Made by a program: the position numbers and the translations under genes. Below the pieces are notes generated by a model. The model saw only the letters and a list, made by a program, of their open reading frames with translations. It did no database searches and was not told the DNA's origin. This document shows, piece after piece, positions 9,402 through 17,592 of a DNA stretch of 64,000 nucleotides. Every line of letters starts with the position of its first letter. Within the stretch, counting starts at the first letter, position 1. This DNA is from WHSW01 sp963846165. Lineage in GTDB: Bacteria > Actinomycetota > Thermoleophilia > Solirubrobacterales > 70-9. The DNA is taken from positions 434,001 to 498,000 of the forward strand of contig CAWJUU010000007.1 in assembly GCA_963846165.1 (NCBI GenBank), written 5' to 3'.

Positions 9402-10093
9402 CGAGCGGCGGCGCCGGCGGCGCGGAGCTCCATGTCCTGCGGGTGTTCTGCGCACCCGACGGCACCGGCGGCAACGGGCTCGGCGTGTTCCTCGACGGCG
9501 GTTCGGTGGCGGATGGCTCGCGCCAGGAGGTCGCCCACGAGCTCGGCTTCGCCGAGACGGTGTTCGTCGATGACCGCGAGCGGGCCGAGATACGGATCTT
9601 CACACCCGAGATCGAGCTGCCGCTCGCGGGTCATCCCCTCGTCGGCACGGCGTGGCTGCTGCGTGAGACCCGGACCGCGGTCGAGGTCCTGCGCCCGCCG
9701 GCCGGGGAGGTGCGCGTGCGAGTTGATGGTGAGCTGACCTTCGTGGCGGGAAACCCCGAGTGGGGCCCGGAGTTCGAGTTCGTCGAGGTGGGGTCGGCGG
9801 AGGAGGTCGAGCGGCTCGACGCGAGCCGCGAAGCTCACCGCAACGCGGGCATCTGGGCCTGGCTCGATGAGGACGCCGGCGTGGTTCGCGAGCGCGTCTT
9901 CGCGCCCGAGGTTGGGGTCGCCGAGGATGAGGCGACCGGATCCGCCGCGCTACGCCTCGCCGCCCGGGTCGGGCGTGCGATCGAGATCCACCAGGGGCGC
10001 GGATCGGTGATCTACGCGCGCCCGCTTGGCGACGAGCTGGCCGAGATCGGCGGCCGGGTGGTGCTCGACGAGGTGCGCAGCTACCCGCTCTGA
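9398..10093 (+). CDS. PhzF family epimerase-like protein
   Basis: 231 residues, shorter than the usual 260-300 of PhzF proteins. The family has a diaminopimelate-epimerase fold and catalyses isomerisations. Family motifs include GNGLGVFLDG, LGFAETVFV (the glutamate corresponds to the catalytic acid of PhzF), FTPEIELPLAGHPLVGTAW and DEATGSAALRLAA. About 40-50 residues between the halves are missing compared with PhzF, so the enzyme may be minimal. It begins at TTG 9398, overlapping the purH stop by four bases. Substrate unknown. Confidence 0.8.
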   Translation: MTSGGAGGAELHVLRVFCAPDGTGGNGLGVFLDGGSVADGSRQEVAHELGFAETVFVDDRERAEIRIFTPEIELPLAGHPLVGTAWLLRETRTAVEVLRPPAGEVRVRVDGELTFVAGNPEWGPEFEFVEVGSAEEVERLDASREAHRNAGIWAWLDEDAGVVRERVFAPEVGVAEDEATGSAALRLAARVGRAIEIHQGRGSVIYARPLGDELAEIGGRVVLDEVRSYPL

Positions 10094-10106
10094 GCCGAAC
10101 CGCACC

Positions 10107-10129
10107 TTTGCCTCCCCTGGGAGGGCAAA
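10107..10129. terminator. Hairpin between convergent phzF-like gene and tRNA-Lys
   Basis: TTTGC-CTCCC-(CT)-GGGAG-(G)-GCAAA forms a ten-pair stem with a single bulged G and a two-base loop. It lies 14 bases after the PhzF-like stop and beyond the 3' end of the tRNA gene on the other strand, so it can serve both. No T-tract follows on either strand. Confidence 0.5.
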
Positions 10130-10163
10130 CGTACGACTCGTCAACGAACGAAGGTGCACCGAG

Positions 10164-10237
10164 TGCCCCCGGTGGGACTCCAACCCACAACCTTCAGGGT
10201 AAAAACCTGCTGCTCTTGGCAATTGAGCTACGGGGGC
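10164..10237 (-). tRNA. tRNA-Lys (anticodon UUU), unusual D/T-loop pair
   Basis: A 74-base cloverleaf on the minus strand. The acceptor GCCCCCG pairs fully with CGGGGGC, the discriminator is A, the D stem is GCTC/GAGC, the anticodon arm is GCAGG-TTTTTAC-CCTGA (TTT anticodon) and the T stem is GTGGG/CCCAC. Two features are odd. The T-loop is TTGGAGT, with G at position 56 instead of C, and the D-loop AATTGCCAA has C at 19 instead of G; the 19-56 tertiary pair is therefore kept but inverted. The top anticodon-stem pair 27-43 is G-A. CCA is not encoded. It is divergent from the Rrf2 gene. Confidence 0.85.
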
Positions 10238-10276
10238 CCAGGCATCGTAGAGCCGCGCAACCGTAGAGTTGCCCCG

Positions 10277-10777
10277 ATGCGTGTCTCGGCGAAGGCGGAC
10301 TATGCGGTGCGGGCGATGGTGGAGCTTGCGGCGATGGGCACCTCGGAGGATCAGCCGGCGAAGGGCGAGGTCGTCTCGGTCGCGCAGTCGATCCCGCTGC
10401 GGTTCCTCGAGAACATCCTCGGTGAGCTGCGGGTTCACGGGCTGGTGCAGAGCAAGCGCGGCAGCGAGGGTGGCTACTGGCTCGCGCGCGTGGCCGACGA
10501 CATCACGCTCGCCGAGATCATCCGCGCGGTCGAGGGGCCGCTGGCGACGGTCCACGGCGAGGCCGCCGACGAGCTCGACTACAGCGGCGACGCGAAGGCG
10601 CTGGAGCAGGTGTGGCTGGCGCTGCGCGCCAACATCCGCCAGGTGCTCGAATCGGTGACGCTCGCCGACGTCGTCGCCGGTGAGCTTCCGGAGCCGATCG
10701 GCCGGCTCGCCGAGCATCCGGATGCGACGCAGACGCGTGAGCACCCGCGGTTCGCACACGGACCCGGCTCGGGCTAG
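10277..10777 (+). CDS. Rrf2 family transcriptional regulator without Fe-S cysteines
   Basis: 166 residues. The N-terminal winged helix is of Rrf2 type (MRVSAKADYAVRAMVELA, then IPLRFLENILGELR and VQSKRGSEGGYWLAR). Members such as IscR and NsrR bind an Fe-S cluster through three cysteines around residues 90-105; this protein has no cysteine at all, as in the sulfur regulator CymR. The next genes form a sulfate transport operon, which fits a CymR-like role, though that is inference. TAGAGT at 10264-10269 is seven bases before ATG 10277, so the message is probably leaderless. Its stop interlocks with that of the convergent small gene. Confidence 0.85.
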   Translation: MRVSAKADYAVRAMVELAAMGTSEDQPAKGEVVSVAQSIPLRFLENILGELRVHGLVQSKRGSEGGYWLARVADDITLAEIIRAVEGPLATVHGEAADELDYSGDAKALEQVWLALRANIRQVLESVTLADVVAGELPEPIGRLAEHPDATQTREHPRFAHGPGSG

Positions 10778-10914
10778 CGGTCGCGCTCCTCCGCCCGGTC
10801 CAGCGCCTCGCGGGTCTCCCCCTCGAGGGTGCTGAAGGTCGCCCAGAGCACCACGCCGAGCCAGCCGATGAGCACGGCGAACATGCCCCAGGCGACTATC
10901 GCGGCGAGGCTCAT
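10774..10914 (-). CDS. 46-residue single-helix membrane protein, last gene of the sulfate operon
   Basis: Translation gives MSLAAIVAWGMFAVLIGWLG, then VVLWATFSTLEGETREALDR and a charged tail ending ERDR. One N-terminal membrane helix (about residues 4-26) is followed by a charged amphipathic cytoplasmic tail. The ATG lies six bases after the cysA stop on the same strand, and the stop overlaps the Rrf2 stop. Its position suggests a small partner of the transporter; no family is recognised. Coding status is supported by tight packing and the clean membrane-helix/charged-tail composition. Confidence 0.55.
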   Translation of the reverse strand: MSLAAIVAWGMFAVLIGWLGVVLWATFSTLEGETREALDRAEERDR

Positions 10915-10920
10915 CTCAGC

Positions 10921-11916
10921 TCACGCCAGCGCGAGCTCCTCCGTGCGAGGGTCGGCGCCGTTCTCGTCGAACACCCGCGCTCGGCTCGGCTCCACGTAGA
11001 CGATCTGGCCGTCGGCCAGCTCGAGCTCCTCGACCTGTGCCCGCGTGAGCTGGGCGATCAGAGGGCTGCCGTCGGAGAGCGTCATCTCGATCCGGTTCTC
11101 GAACCCGAGGTGGACGATCCGGTCGATCATCGCTTCCTCGCTCTTCGACCCGCGCACGTGCCCGATCCGGACGTCGTGCGGGCGCACCAGCAGCGAGCCG
11201 ATCCGGTTCGCCGTGCCGACGAAGCTCATCACGAACTCGGTCTCCGGGTGGTCGTAGAGGTCGGTCGGCTTGCCGGCCTGCTCGACCCGGCCGTCGTTCA
11301 TTACCACGATCTGCTCGGCGACGTCCATCGCCTCCTCCTGATCGTGGGTGACGAAGATCGTCGTCACATGGACCTCGTCGTGGAGTCGGCGCAGCCACTG
11401 GCGCAACTCGGTGCGTACGCGCGCGTCGAGCGCCCCGAACGGCTCGTCGAGCAGCAGCACCTTGGGCTCGACCGCAAGCGCCCTGGCGAGCGCCATGCGC
11501 TGGCGCTGGCCGCCGGAGAGCTGCGACGGGTAGCGGTCGATGAAGCCCTCGAGCTGGACCAGGGAGAGCAACTCGTGCACCCTGTCGTCGATCTCCTTCT
11601 TCGACTTCTTGCGGATCTGGAGGCCGAAGGCGACGTTGTTGCGCACCGTCATGTGCTTGAACGCCGCGTAATGTTGGAAGCAGAAGCCCACATTGCGGTC
11701 CTGCACCGGGACGTAGGTCATGTCCTCGTCGTGGATCAGCACCCGGCCGCCGTCGGGCTCCTCGAGCCCGGCGATCACCCGCAGGAGGGTCGACTTGCCG
11801 CTCCCGCTCGGCCCGAGCAGGGCGGTCAGCGACCCGTCGCGGACCTCGATCGAGACATCGTCAAGCGCGACGAAGTCACCGAACTGCTTGCGTGCGTTCT
11901 CAACCTTGATGCTCAT
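10921..11916 (-). CDS. cysA: Sulfate/thiosulfate ABC transporter ATP-binding protein CysA
   Basis: 331 residues. The cytoplasmic ATPase of the sulfate importer. Walker A is GPSGSGKST, the signature is LSGGQRQRMALARAL, Walker B is VLLLDEPFGALD, and the switch histidine is in IFVTHDQEEA. After about residue 235 a shorter TOBE-like domain follows (IGSLLVRPHDVRIG). Start ATG 11916 shares a base with the cysW stop region, so the two are coupled. It energises the CysT/CysW channel. Confidence 0.94.
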   Translation of the reverse strand: MSIKVENARKQFGDFVALDDVSIEVRDGSLTALLGPSGSGKSTLLRVIAGLEEPDGGRVLIHDEDMTYVPVQDRNVGFCFQHYAAFKHMTVRNNVAFGLQIRKKSKKEIDDRVHELLSLVQLEGFIDRYPSQLSGGQRQRMALARALAVEPKVLLLDEPFGALDARVRTELRQWLRRLHDEVHVTTIFVTHDQEEAMDVAEQIVVMNDGRVEQAGKPTDLYDHPETEFVMSFVGTANRIGSLLVRPHDVRIGHVRGSKSEEAMIDRIVHLGFENRIEMTLSDGSPLIAQLTRAQVEELELADGQIVYVEPSRARVFDENGADPRTEELALA

Positions 11917-12842
11917 CAGCGAGCCTCCTGCTTCTCGTCAGTGACGTCGATATGGGGGACGATGCCGGCGGGCTCGGCGACCACGCTGGGGGCGAGGATC
12001 GCTCGGTCGCGCCGTTGGATGAAGTTCATTGCGAAGAGCACGGCGAGCGCCAGCAGCGCGAGCACGACCGCTGCCGCATAGGCGCCCGAGACGTCGAAGG
12101 TGTCGAAGAGCTTGCGGACGAAGAGCGGCATCGTCTCGGTCGAGCCCGAGATCCGCCCGGAGACGACCGCGACGGCGCCGAACTCCCCGAGCGCGCGCGC
12201 CGTGGCCAGCACGACGCCATAGGTGACGCCCCAGCGGATCGAGGGCAGCGTGATCCGCCAGAAGGTCTGCCAGCGGCTCGCCCCGAGCGTCGAGGCCGCC
12301 TGCTCCTGGTCGTCACCGATCTCCTGGAGCACGGGGATCACCTCACGGACGACGAACGGCAGCGAGACGAACGTCGTCGCGATCGCCATCCCGATCGGAG
12401 TGAAGATCACCTCTATCCCGACCTGAGCGAGCTCGGCGCCAAACCAGCCATCGCGGCTCCCGTAGAGCAGCACCAGCGAGAGGCCGATGACCACCGGCGA
12501 GATCGCGAACGGCATGTCGATCACCGTGTTGAGCAGGTTGCGCCCGCGGAATCGCTGGCGCACGATCACCAGCGCGCAGGCGATCCCGAACACGGTGTTG
12601 AGCGGGACCGCGATCGCCACCATCACGATCGTGAGGTAGAAGGCGTGCTGGGCCTCGGGCGTCGTCACCGACTCGATCGCGTGAGCGAAGCCGTCCTCGA
12701 ACGCCTTGAAGAAGATCAGGACGACCGGGATCAGCAGCAGCAGGGCGAGGTAGCCGAGCGCGAAGGTGCGCAGCCCGTAGCGGGCGAGAGGCCCGCCCTG
12801 GACGATGTTCTTCTGTCCGCTGTCCGTGGCGCTAATTGCCAT
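11916..12842 (-). CDS. cysW: Sulfate ABC transporter permease CysW
   Basis: 308 residues with six predicted membrane helices. An inner-membrane half-channel for sulfate import. The segment QAASTLGASRWQTFWRITLP is the EAA loop that docks on CysA; ALGEFGAVAVVSG is the conserved CysW/CysT motif. The start overlaps the 3' end of cysT by 11 bases and the stop overlaps the start of cysA. Confidence 0.93.
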   Translation of the reverse strand: MAISATDSGQKNIVQGGPLARYGLRTFALGYLALLLLIPVVLIFFKAFEDGFAHAIESVTTPEAQHAFYLTIVMVAIAVPLNTVFGIACALVIVRQRFRGRNLLNTVIDMPFAISPVVIGLSLVLLYGSRDGWFGAELAQVGIEVIFTPIGMAIATTFVSLPFVVREVIPVLQEIGDDQEQAASTLGASRWQTFWRITLPSIRWGVTYGVVLATARALGEFGAVAVVSGRISGSTETMPLFVRKLFDTFDVSGAYAAAVVLALLALAVLFAMNFIQRRDRAILAPSVVAEPAGIVPHIDVTDEKQEAR

Positions 12843-13674
12843 GGCGCATGCTCCAGCGGCCGAGGGCGTTGATCAGGAAGAGGACGCCGACCGAGATCGC
12901 GAGCAGGACGACCGAGACCGCCGCGGCGCTCTCGGTGTTGCCGCTCTCGATCTGTCCGAAGATGTAGACGGAGGAGACCTCGGTGTCGAACGGGATGTTT
13001 CCCGAGATCAGCACCAGCGATCCGAACTCGCCGATCGAGCGGGCGAAGGCGAGTGCCGCGCCGGCAACGATCGCCGGGGTGAGGTTCGGAAGCACGACGC
13101 GGCGGAAGATGGTCAACGGCCTGGCGCCCAGCGACGCGGCTGCCTCCTCCATCTCGGTGTCGAGCTCGAGCAGCACCGGCTGCACCGCCCGGATCACGAA
13201 CGGCAGGGTGACGAACAGGAGCGCCATCACCACGCCGATCCTCGTGAACGAGACACCCGAGATCCCGAGCACACCGTTGTCGCCGTAGAGCGCGAGCAGG
13301 GTGAGCCCGGCGACGATCGTCGGCAGCGCGAATGGGAGGTCGATGACCGAGTTGACGAAGCGCTTGCCGGGGAACTGGTCGCGGACGAGGACCCAGGCGA
13401 TCACGGTGCCGGAGACGACGTTGATCGCGACGACGATGAACGAGGAGATCACGGTCAGCTTCAGCGCCGCGACCGCCTGCGGGGCGCTGATTGCGTCCCA
13501 GAACGCGCCGACGCCCCCCTCGAGCGAGGTGGCGAACACCGCGGCGATCGGCAACAGCACCATGATGCTGAGGTAGCCGACGACGAGGCCTCGGGTGAGG
13601 CCCGGGCCCCCGAGACCGAGCCTGAAGCCCGGCCTCGAGGGTGCCTTGGCAGTGGCAACGGCCCCTTGACTCAC
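12832..13674 (-). CDS. cysT: Sulfate ABC transporter permease CysT
   Basis: 280 residues with six predicted membrane helices, partner of CysW. The EAA loop reads EEAAASLGARPLTIFRRVVL and the motif IGEFGSLVLISGNIPF is characteristic of sulfate permeases. The first 30 residues are cytoplasmic and rich in Gly and Arg. The start overlaps the stop of the binding-protein gene by four bases. Confidence 0.93.
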   Translation of the reverse strand: MSQGAVATAKAPSRPGFRLGLGGPGLTRGLVVGYLSIMVLLPIAAVFATSLEGGVGAFWDAISAPQAVAALKLTVISSFIVVAINVVSGTVIAWVLVRDQFPGKRFVNSVIDLPFALPTIVAGLTLLALYGDNGVLGISGVSFTRIGVVMALLFVTLPFVIRAVQPVLLELDTEMEEAAASLGARPLTIFRRVVLPNLTPAIVAGAALAFARSIGEFGSLVLISGNIPFDTEVSSVYIFGQIESGNTESAAAVSVVLLAISVGVLFLINALGRWSMRHGN

Positions 13675-14765
13675 TCCGTTGCCACCCCGAGATCACGTTC
13701 GATCGCCGCGACAGAACCCTCCGCCGGATCGAAGAAGTCGGTCGCGACCGTCTCCCAGCCGCCGAACTCCTCGATCGTGAACAGGTCCTTCGGCGTCGGG
13801 AACTCGTCCTCGAACTCGGCCAGGATCTCCTCGTTGACCGGGCGGTAGCCGCTCTCGGCCCAGAGGCGCTGGCCCTCGTCCGAGATCTGGAAGTCGAGGA
13901 ACGCCTGAGCGGCCTCCGGGTCGTCGGTCTCGGTGGTGACGGCGGCCTTGGTCTCGATCAGGATCGTCTCGTCCGGGATCGTGTACTCGACCTCTTCACC
14001 GGCGTCGATCGCGCCGATCGCCTCGTTCTCGTACGAGAGCAGGACGTCACCCTTGCCGCCGATGAACGTCTGCAGCGCGTCACGCGCGCTCGCGTCCTGG
14101 ACCGGGGTGTTCTCGAGGATCTGGGCGACGAAGTCGAGCGCCTCGGCCTCGGACTTGCCCTGGGCGATCTGGCTGCCGTAGGCGGCCATCAGGTTCCAGC
14201 GCGCGCCGCCCGAGGTGAACGGGTTCGGGGTGATGATCTCGACCTCGCCGGTGACCAGGTCATCCCACGAGTCGATGCCCTCGGGATTGCCCGGCCGGGT
14301 GACGAAGACGACGACCGAGTTCTGCGTCCCGCCGTTGTATTCGGTGTCCGCGTAGTCCTCGGCGATCAGGCCGGCGTCGACGAGACGGGTGATGTCGGGC
14401 TCGAGCGGGAGATGGACGACGTCGGCGGGCAGGCCGGCCTCGACCGCACGGGACTGGTCGCCCGATGAGCCGAACGAGTTCTTGAACGCAACGCCATCAC
14501 CGTCGCTCGTGTCCGAGAACGCGGGCTGGAGCGACTCCTCGTAGGCGGTCTGCGGGGTCGAGTAGGCGACCAGGTCGATCGTGCCGGAGCTGCCGTCACC
14601 ACTCGAGCTCTCGTCGTTCGAGCCGCCGCAGGCGGCGACTCCGAGAGCGAGCACGGCGCTGAGCGCCCCCGCCGCTAGGAGTCGGGCGTCGCCACGGGGC
14701 CGCGCATCCGCACGGACCGCGTCCGCGGCCCCGTGGCGACGAAGCTTCTGAAGGAAGCGAGTCAT
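13671..14765 (-). CDS. Sulfate-binding lipoprotein of the ABC transporter
   Basis: 364 residues. The extracytoplasmic solute-binding protein of the Sbp/CysP type. The N-terminus is long: about 25 charged residues precede a hydrophobic stretch ending LGVAACGGS, a lipobox with Cys near residue 46. An Asp/Ser-rich linker follows. Mature motifs typical of sulfate binders are SFGSSGDQSRAVEAGLPADV, PNPFTSGGARWNLMAAYG and SGYRPVNEEI. It is the first gene of the operon. An AT-richer leader with AAAAGGACT before the ATG supplies the ribosome-binding site. Confidence 0.92.
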   Translation of the reverse strand: MTRFLQKLRRHGAADAVRADARPRGDARLLAAGALSAVLALGVAACGGSNDESSSGDGSSGTIDLVAYSTPQTAYEESLQPAFSDTSDGDGVAFKNSFGSSGDQSRAVEAGLPADVVHLPLEPDITRLVDAGLIAEDYADTEYNGGTQNSVVVFVTRPGNPEGIDSWDDLVTGEVEIITPNPFTSGGARWNLMAAYGSQIAQGKSEAEALDFVAQILENTPVQDASARDALQTFIGGKGDVLLSYENEAIGAIDAGEEVEYTIPDETILIETKAAVTTETDDPEAAQAFLDFQISDEGQRLWAESGYRPVNEEILAEFEDEFPTPKDLFTIEEFGGWETVATDFFDPAEGSVAAIERDLGVATE

Positions 14766-14885
14766 TTAGTCCTTTTCACCTTTCTTGATTGGCTTACTGA
14801 ACAATACCGAAGCGCGGCAGGGTAGCAGAAGCCCCGACCGGCACTCCGTCGCCGAGCCCCGAAGTGCGGGCGATCGGCGAACGGT

Positions 14886-16532
14886 CTAAGCGAGCCGGCG
14901 CTCGAACGAGGTGTGGAGCTCGCGGTGGTCGGTCTCGGGATCGCCGATCGTGCGCTCGAGCTTGAGCTCGCACCGACGCCCGTCGATGAGCAGCGTCGCG
15001 ACCTGGTTGTCGTAGAACGGCCCCTCGACCAGCCGCCATCGGATTGGCTCGCTCGAGACCCCGGCGAGCCGCGCGAGGGCGCGCCCGGCGAGCAGCCCTG
15101 CGCGCGTGTCGCCGGCCTCGATCACGCGGCGCTCGCGCTCATCGAGCGCGTTGCGAAACGGCGAGCAGACCGCCTGCCAGACGCTCGACTCGACCTCCGC
15201 CGAGCGCGGGTAGGCGACCTCGGCGAGGTAGGCGTGGTGAACGTCACCGGAGAGCACCGTGATCGATGCGGGAGCCGGTCCGAAACCGCCGGAGCCGGCG
15301 CGCTCGAGCAACTTCGCCAGTCGCTCGAACGACTCGCCGAAAGCGGCCCAATGATCGAAGTCGAGCGCCCGCCGCAGCTTCTCACCCAATCGTGCCCAGC
15401 GCTCGCCCCAGGCGCCGGCGCAGATCGCCTCGCCCCAGCGCTCGACGGGATGAAGGCCGGGCGCGAGCAGGAAGGGATCCGACGTCCCGATCAGCAGATG
15501 GTCGAACTGGCCCTGGAGGTGTTGCTCGACCCACTTCCACTCCTCCTCGTTGAGCAGCGAGCGACGGCCCTCCTCGAGCACGCGGCCGCAACGCGAGTCG
15601 ACGACGAGCAGCCGGGTACGGCCGAGGTCGCGGCAGTAGCTCCAGCGCGCGCCGTCGCGGACTCCGCGGTCGTTCGCGGCAAACGCACGCAGCACCTCCC
15701 AGCCGTCATCGGCCTTGCGGACCCGGGCGAGCAGCTCGCTCTCGCGCAGCAACTCGGGCGAGAGATTGCCGATGAACTGGTAGAGCCAGTAGGAGGCGAT
15801 CCCGGCGCACTCGCGCTCGGCCCACCACTCCTTGCGGCGCATCTCGTCAACCCAGGCGGCGGAGATGTTCCAGTCGTCGTTGACGTCGTGGTCGTCGACG
15901 ACCATCGAGCAGGAGACGGTCGAGAGCAGCCATCGGATCGCCGGCTCGCTCCACGACTCGCGGTAGAGGCGCGCGTATTCCTCGAAGTCGGCGATCTCCT
16001 CGCCGGGCGGCTTGCGGACGTCCCGGCGCTTCTTCATGAACGCGAGCGTCTCCGGCGATACCTCGTCGGCGTAGACCTGATCGCCGAGCATGATCAGCGC
16101 ATGCGGCCAGCGGTCACGGGGCCGCTCGCGCATCTCCTTCGTCAACGAATAGAGGGCGTCGAACTCGCGCCCGTCGGGATGCTCGTCTTTGCTCAGGGTG
16201 TACGGCGCGTGATGGGGGAGCGACACCCGGCACGAGCCGAAGCAGATCCTCAGCGGCTCGTCCGGGCCGATCGTCCGGATCACGCTCGCCGGGAACGCCG
16301 ACTTGTCCTCGGGCCACCGGCGCCGGCCGTCGACGGAGACCTCGTACTCGATCGTGCTCAGAGGCTCGAGGCCGTCAACGACGACGAGTGCGAAGTGGTG
16401 GCCCCGGACGCAGAACGTCGGCTCGCGGTGCCCGAGGACCTCGACCTCGCACTCTTCGTCGGTCTCGACCCAGACCACGGCCTCGGTCTCGCCGACGTAG
16501 CGCAGCAGCGGTCCGAGCACGAGTTGGGCCAT
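14886..16532 (-). CDS. PhoD-like alkaline phosphatase / phosphodiesterase
   Basis: 548 residues. A metallophosphatase of the PhoD superfamily. An N-terminal fibronectin-like domain (residues 1-90) is followed by ICFGSCRVSLPHHAPYTLSK, the metal-binding IMLGDQVYADEV, VVDDHDVNDDWN and the later SGDVHHAYLAEV. No signal peptide is present, so it appears cytoplasmic, unlike secreted Tat-dependent PhoD enzymes. The ATG follows a GGGAGG site. It stands alone between the sulfate operon and thiG. Substrate not predictable. Confidence 0.85.
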   Translation of the reverse strand: MAQLVLGPLLRYVGETEAVVWVETDEECEVEVLGHREPTFCVRGHHFALVVVDGLEPLSTIEYEVSVDGRRRWPEDKSAFPASVIRTIGPDEPLRICFGSCRVSLPHHAPYTLSKDEHPDGREFDALYSLTKEMRERPRDRWPHALIMLGDQVYADEVSPETLAFMKKRRDVRKPPGEEIADFEEYARLYRESWSEPAIRWLLSTVSCSMVVDDHDVNDDWNISAAWVDEMRRKEWWAERECAGIASYWLYQFIGNLSPELLRESELLARVRKADDGWEVLRAFAANDRGVRDGARWSYCRDLGRTRLLVVDSRCGRVLEEGRRSLLNEEEWKWVEQHLQGQFDHLLIGTSDPFLLAPGLHPVERWGEAICAGAWGERWARLGEKLRRALDFDHWAAFGESFERLAKLLERAGSGGFGPAPASITVLSGDVHHAYLAEVAYPRSAEVESSVWQAVCSPFRNALDERERRVIEAGDTRAGLLAGRALARLAGVSSEPIRWRLVEGPFYDNQVATLLIDGRRCELKLERTIGDPETDHRELHTSFERRLA

Positions 16533-16580
16533 CGCCTCCCGCTACCCGGCGAGCGCGGCCTCCGAACGCCTTCGGACCGG

Positions 16581-17393
16581 TTAGCCGAGCTCGGGTAGGC
16601 CCTCGCCGGTGGTTGACGCCTCGGCGTGAAGGCGCTCGGGGATCCGGCCCGCGCGCCGGGCTTCGTATCCCGCCTCAACTGCCCGTCGCATCGCGGCCGC
16701 CATCCGCTCGGGGTCGGCGGCGCGTGAGATCGAGCTGGCGAGCAGGACGCCGTCGCAACCCAGCTCCATCGCGAGCGCAGCGTCGGACGCGGTTCCGATA
16801 CCGGCGTCGAGGATCACCGGCACCCGGGCGGCATCGACGATGATCCTCAAGTTGTACGGGTTGCGGATCCCGGCTCCCGACCCGATCGGCGAGCCGAGCG
16901 GCATCACCGCGGCACATCCGGCGTCCTCGAGCCGCCGGGCGAGGACCGGGTCGTCGTTGGTGTAGGGGAGGACCGTGAACCCCTCGTCGACGAGCGTCTC
17001 GGCCGCCTCGACGAGCTCGACGGCGTCGGGCATCAGCGTGCGATCGTCGCCGATCACCTCGAGCTTCACCCACTCGCTCTCGAATGCCTCGCGCGCGAGG
17101 CGCGCCGTGTTCACGGCATCGCGGGCCGTGTAGCAGCCGGCCGTGTTGGGGAGCGCGAACAGCCCGAGCCCCTCGATCAGGTCCACGATCGAGCCCTGAG
17201 CCGTGGGGTCGACGCGCCGCAGGGCAACGGTGACGATCTCGGTCTGCGAAGCGCGCAGCGCCGCCTCCATCTGCTCCAGCGAGCGAAAGCCGCCGGTGCC
17301 GACGATCAAGCGGGAGGTCCAGGTCCTGCCACCGAGCTCCCAGCCCGCCGTCGCTGCTTGCTGCTCGCTGCTTGCTGCTCGCTGGCTAGCCAC
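16581..17393 (-). CDS. thiG: Thiazole synthase ThiG
   Basis: 270 residues. It condenses deoxyxylulose phosphate, dehydroglycine and ThiS-thiocarboxylate into the thiamine thiazole. The TIM barrel has the Schiff-base lysine in WVKLEVIGD, and the phosphate-binding MPLGSPIGSGAGI and DAGIGTASDAA. GTG 17393 overlaps the thiS 3' end by eight bases. The first 15 residues (SQRAASSEQQAATAG) are a low-complexity extension encoded by repeated gagcagcaagcagc units; the conserved fold begins after it. Confidence 0.95.
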   Translation of the reverse strand: MASQRAASSEQQAATAGWELGGRTWTSRLIVGTGGFRSLEQMEAALRASQTEIVTVALRRVDPTAQGSIVDLIEGLGLFALPNTAGCYTARDAVNTARLAREAFESEWVKLEVIGDDRTLMPDAVELVEAAETLVDEGFTVLPYTNDDPVLARRLEDAGCAAVMPLGSPIGSGAGIRNPYNLRIIVDAARVPVILDAGIGTASDAALAMELGCDGVLLASSISRAADPERMAAAMRRAVEAGYEARRAGRIPERLHAEASTTGEGLPELG

Positions 17394-17592
17394 CCTGGAT
17401 CGCTCCCACGACTTCGACCTGCTGGCCGTCGCTGAGCTCGGTGCTGTGCCAGGCGCTGCGGGGGACGACCTCGCCGTCGACCGCCACCGCGATGCCGCGG
17501 CGCTCGGCGGCAGCGCCCGCGCGATCGACCGCCTCGGCGACGGTGGCCCGGTCGGAGAGCTGAAGTGGCTTGCCGTTGAGCTCGATCGTCAT
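17386..17592 (-). CDS. thiS: Sulfur carrier protein ThiS
   Basis: 68 residues with a ubiquitin-like beta-grasp fold. The C-terminal Gly-Gly (VGAIQGG) is adenylated and thiocarboxylated to donate sulfur to ThiG. MTIELNGKPLQL and the VAVDGEVVPRSAW segment fit the family. Start ATG 17592 overlaps the thiO stop by four bases and its 3' end overlaps thiG, so thiOSG is tightly coupled. Confidence 0.93.
   Translation of the reverse strand: MTIELNGKPLQLSDRATVAEAVDRAGAAAERRGIAVAVDGEVVPRSAWHSTELSDGQQVEVVGAIQGG

Noticed and set aside
14766..14885. SAM- or cysteine-type riboswitch before the sulfate operon
   Set aside because: The leader is short and AT-richer but shows no conserved aptamer core; only a ribosome-binding site is clear.
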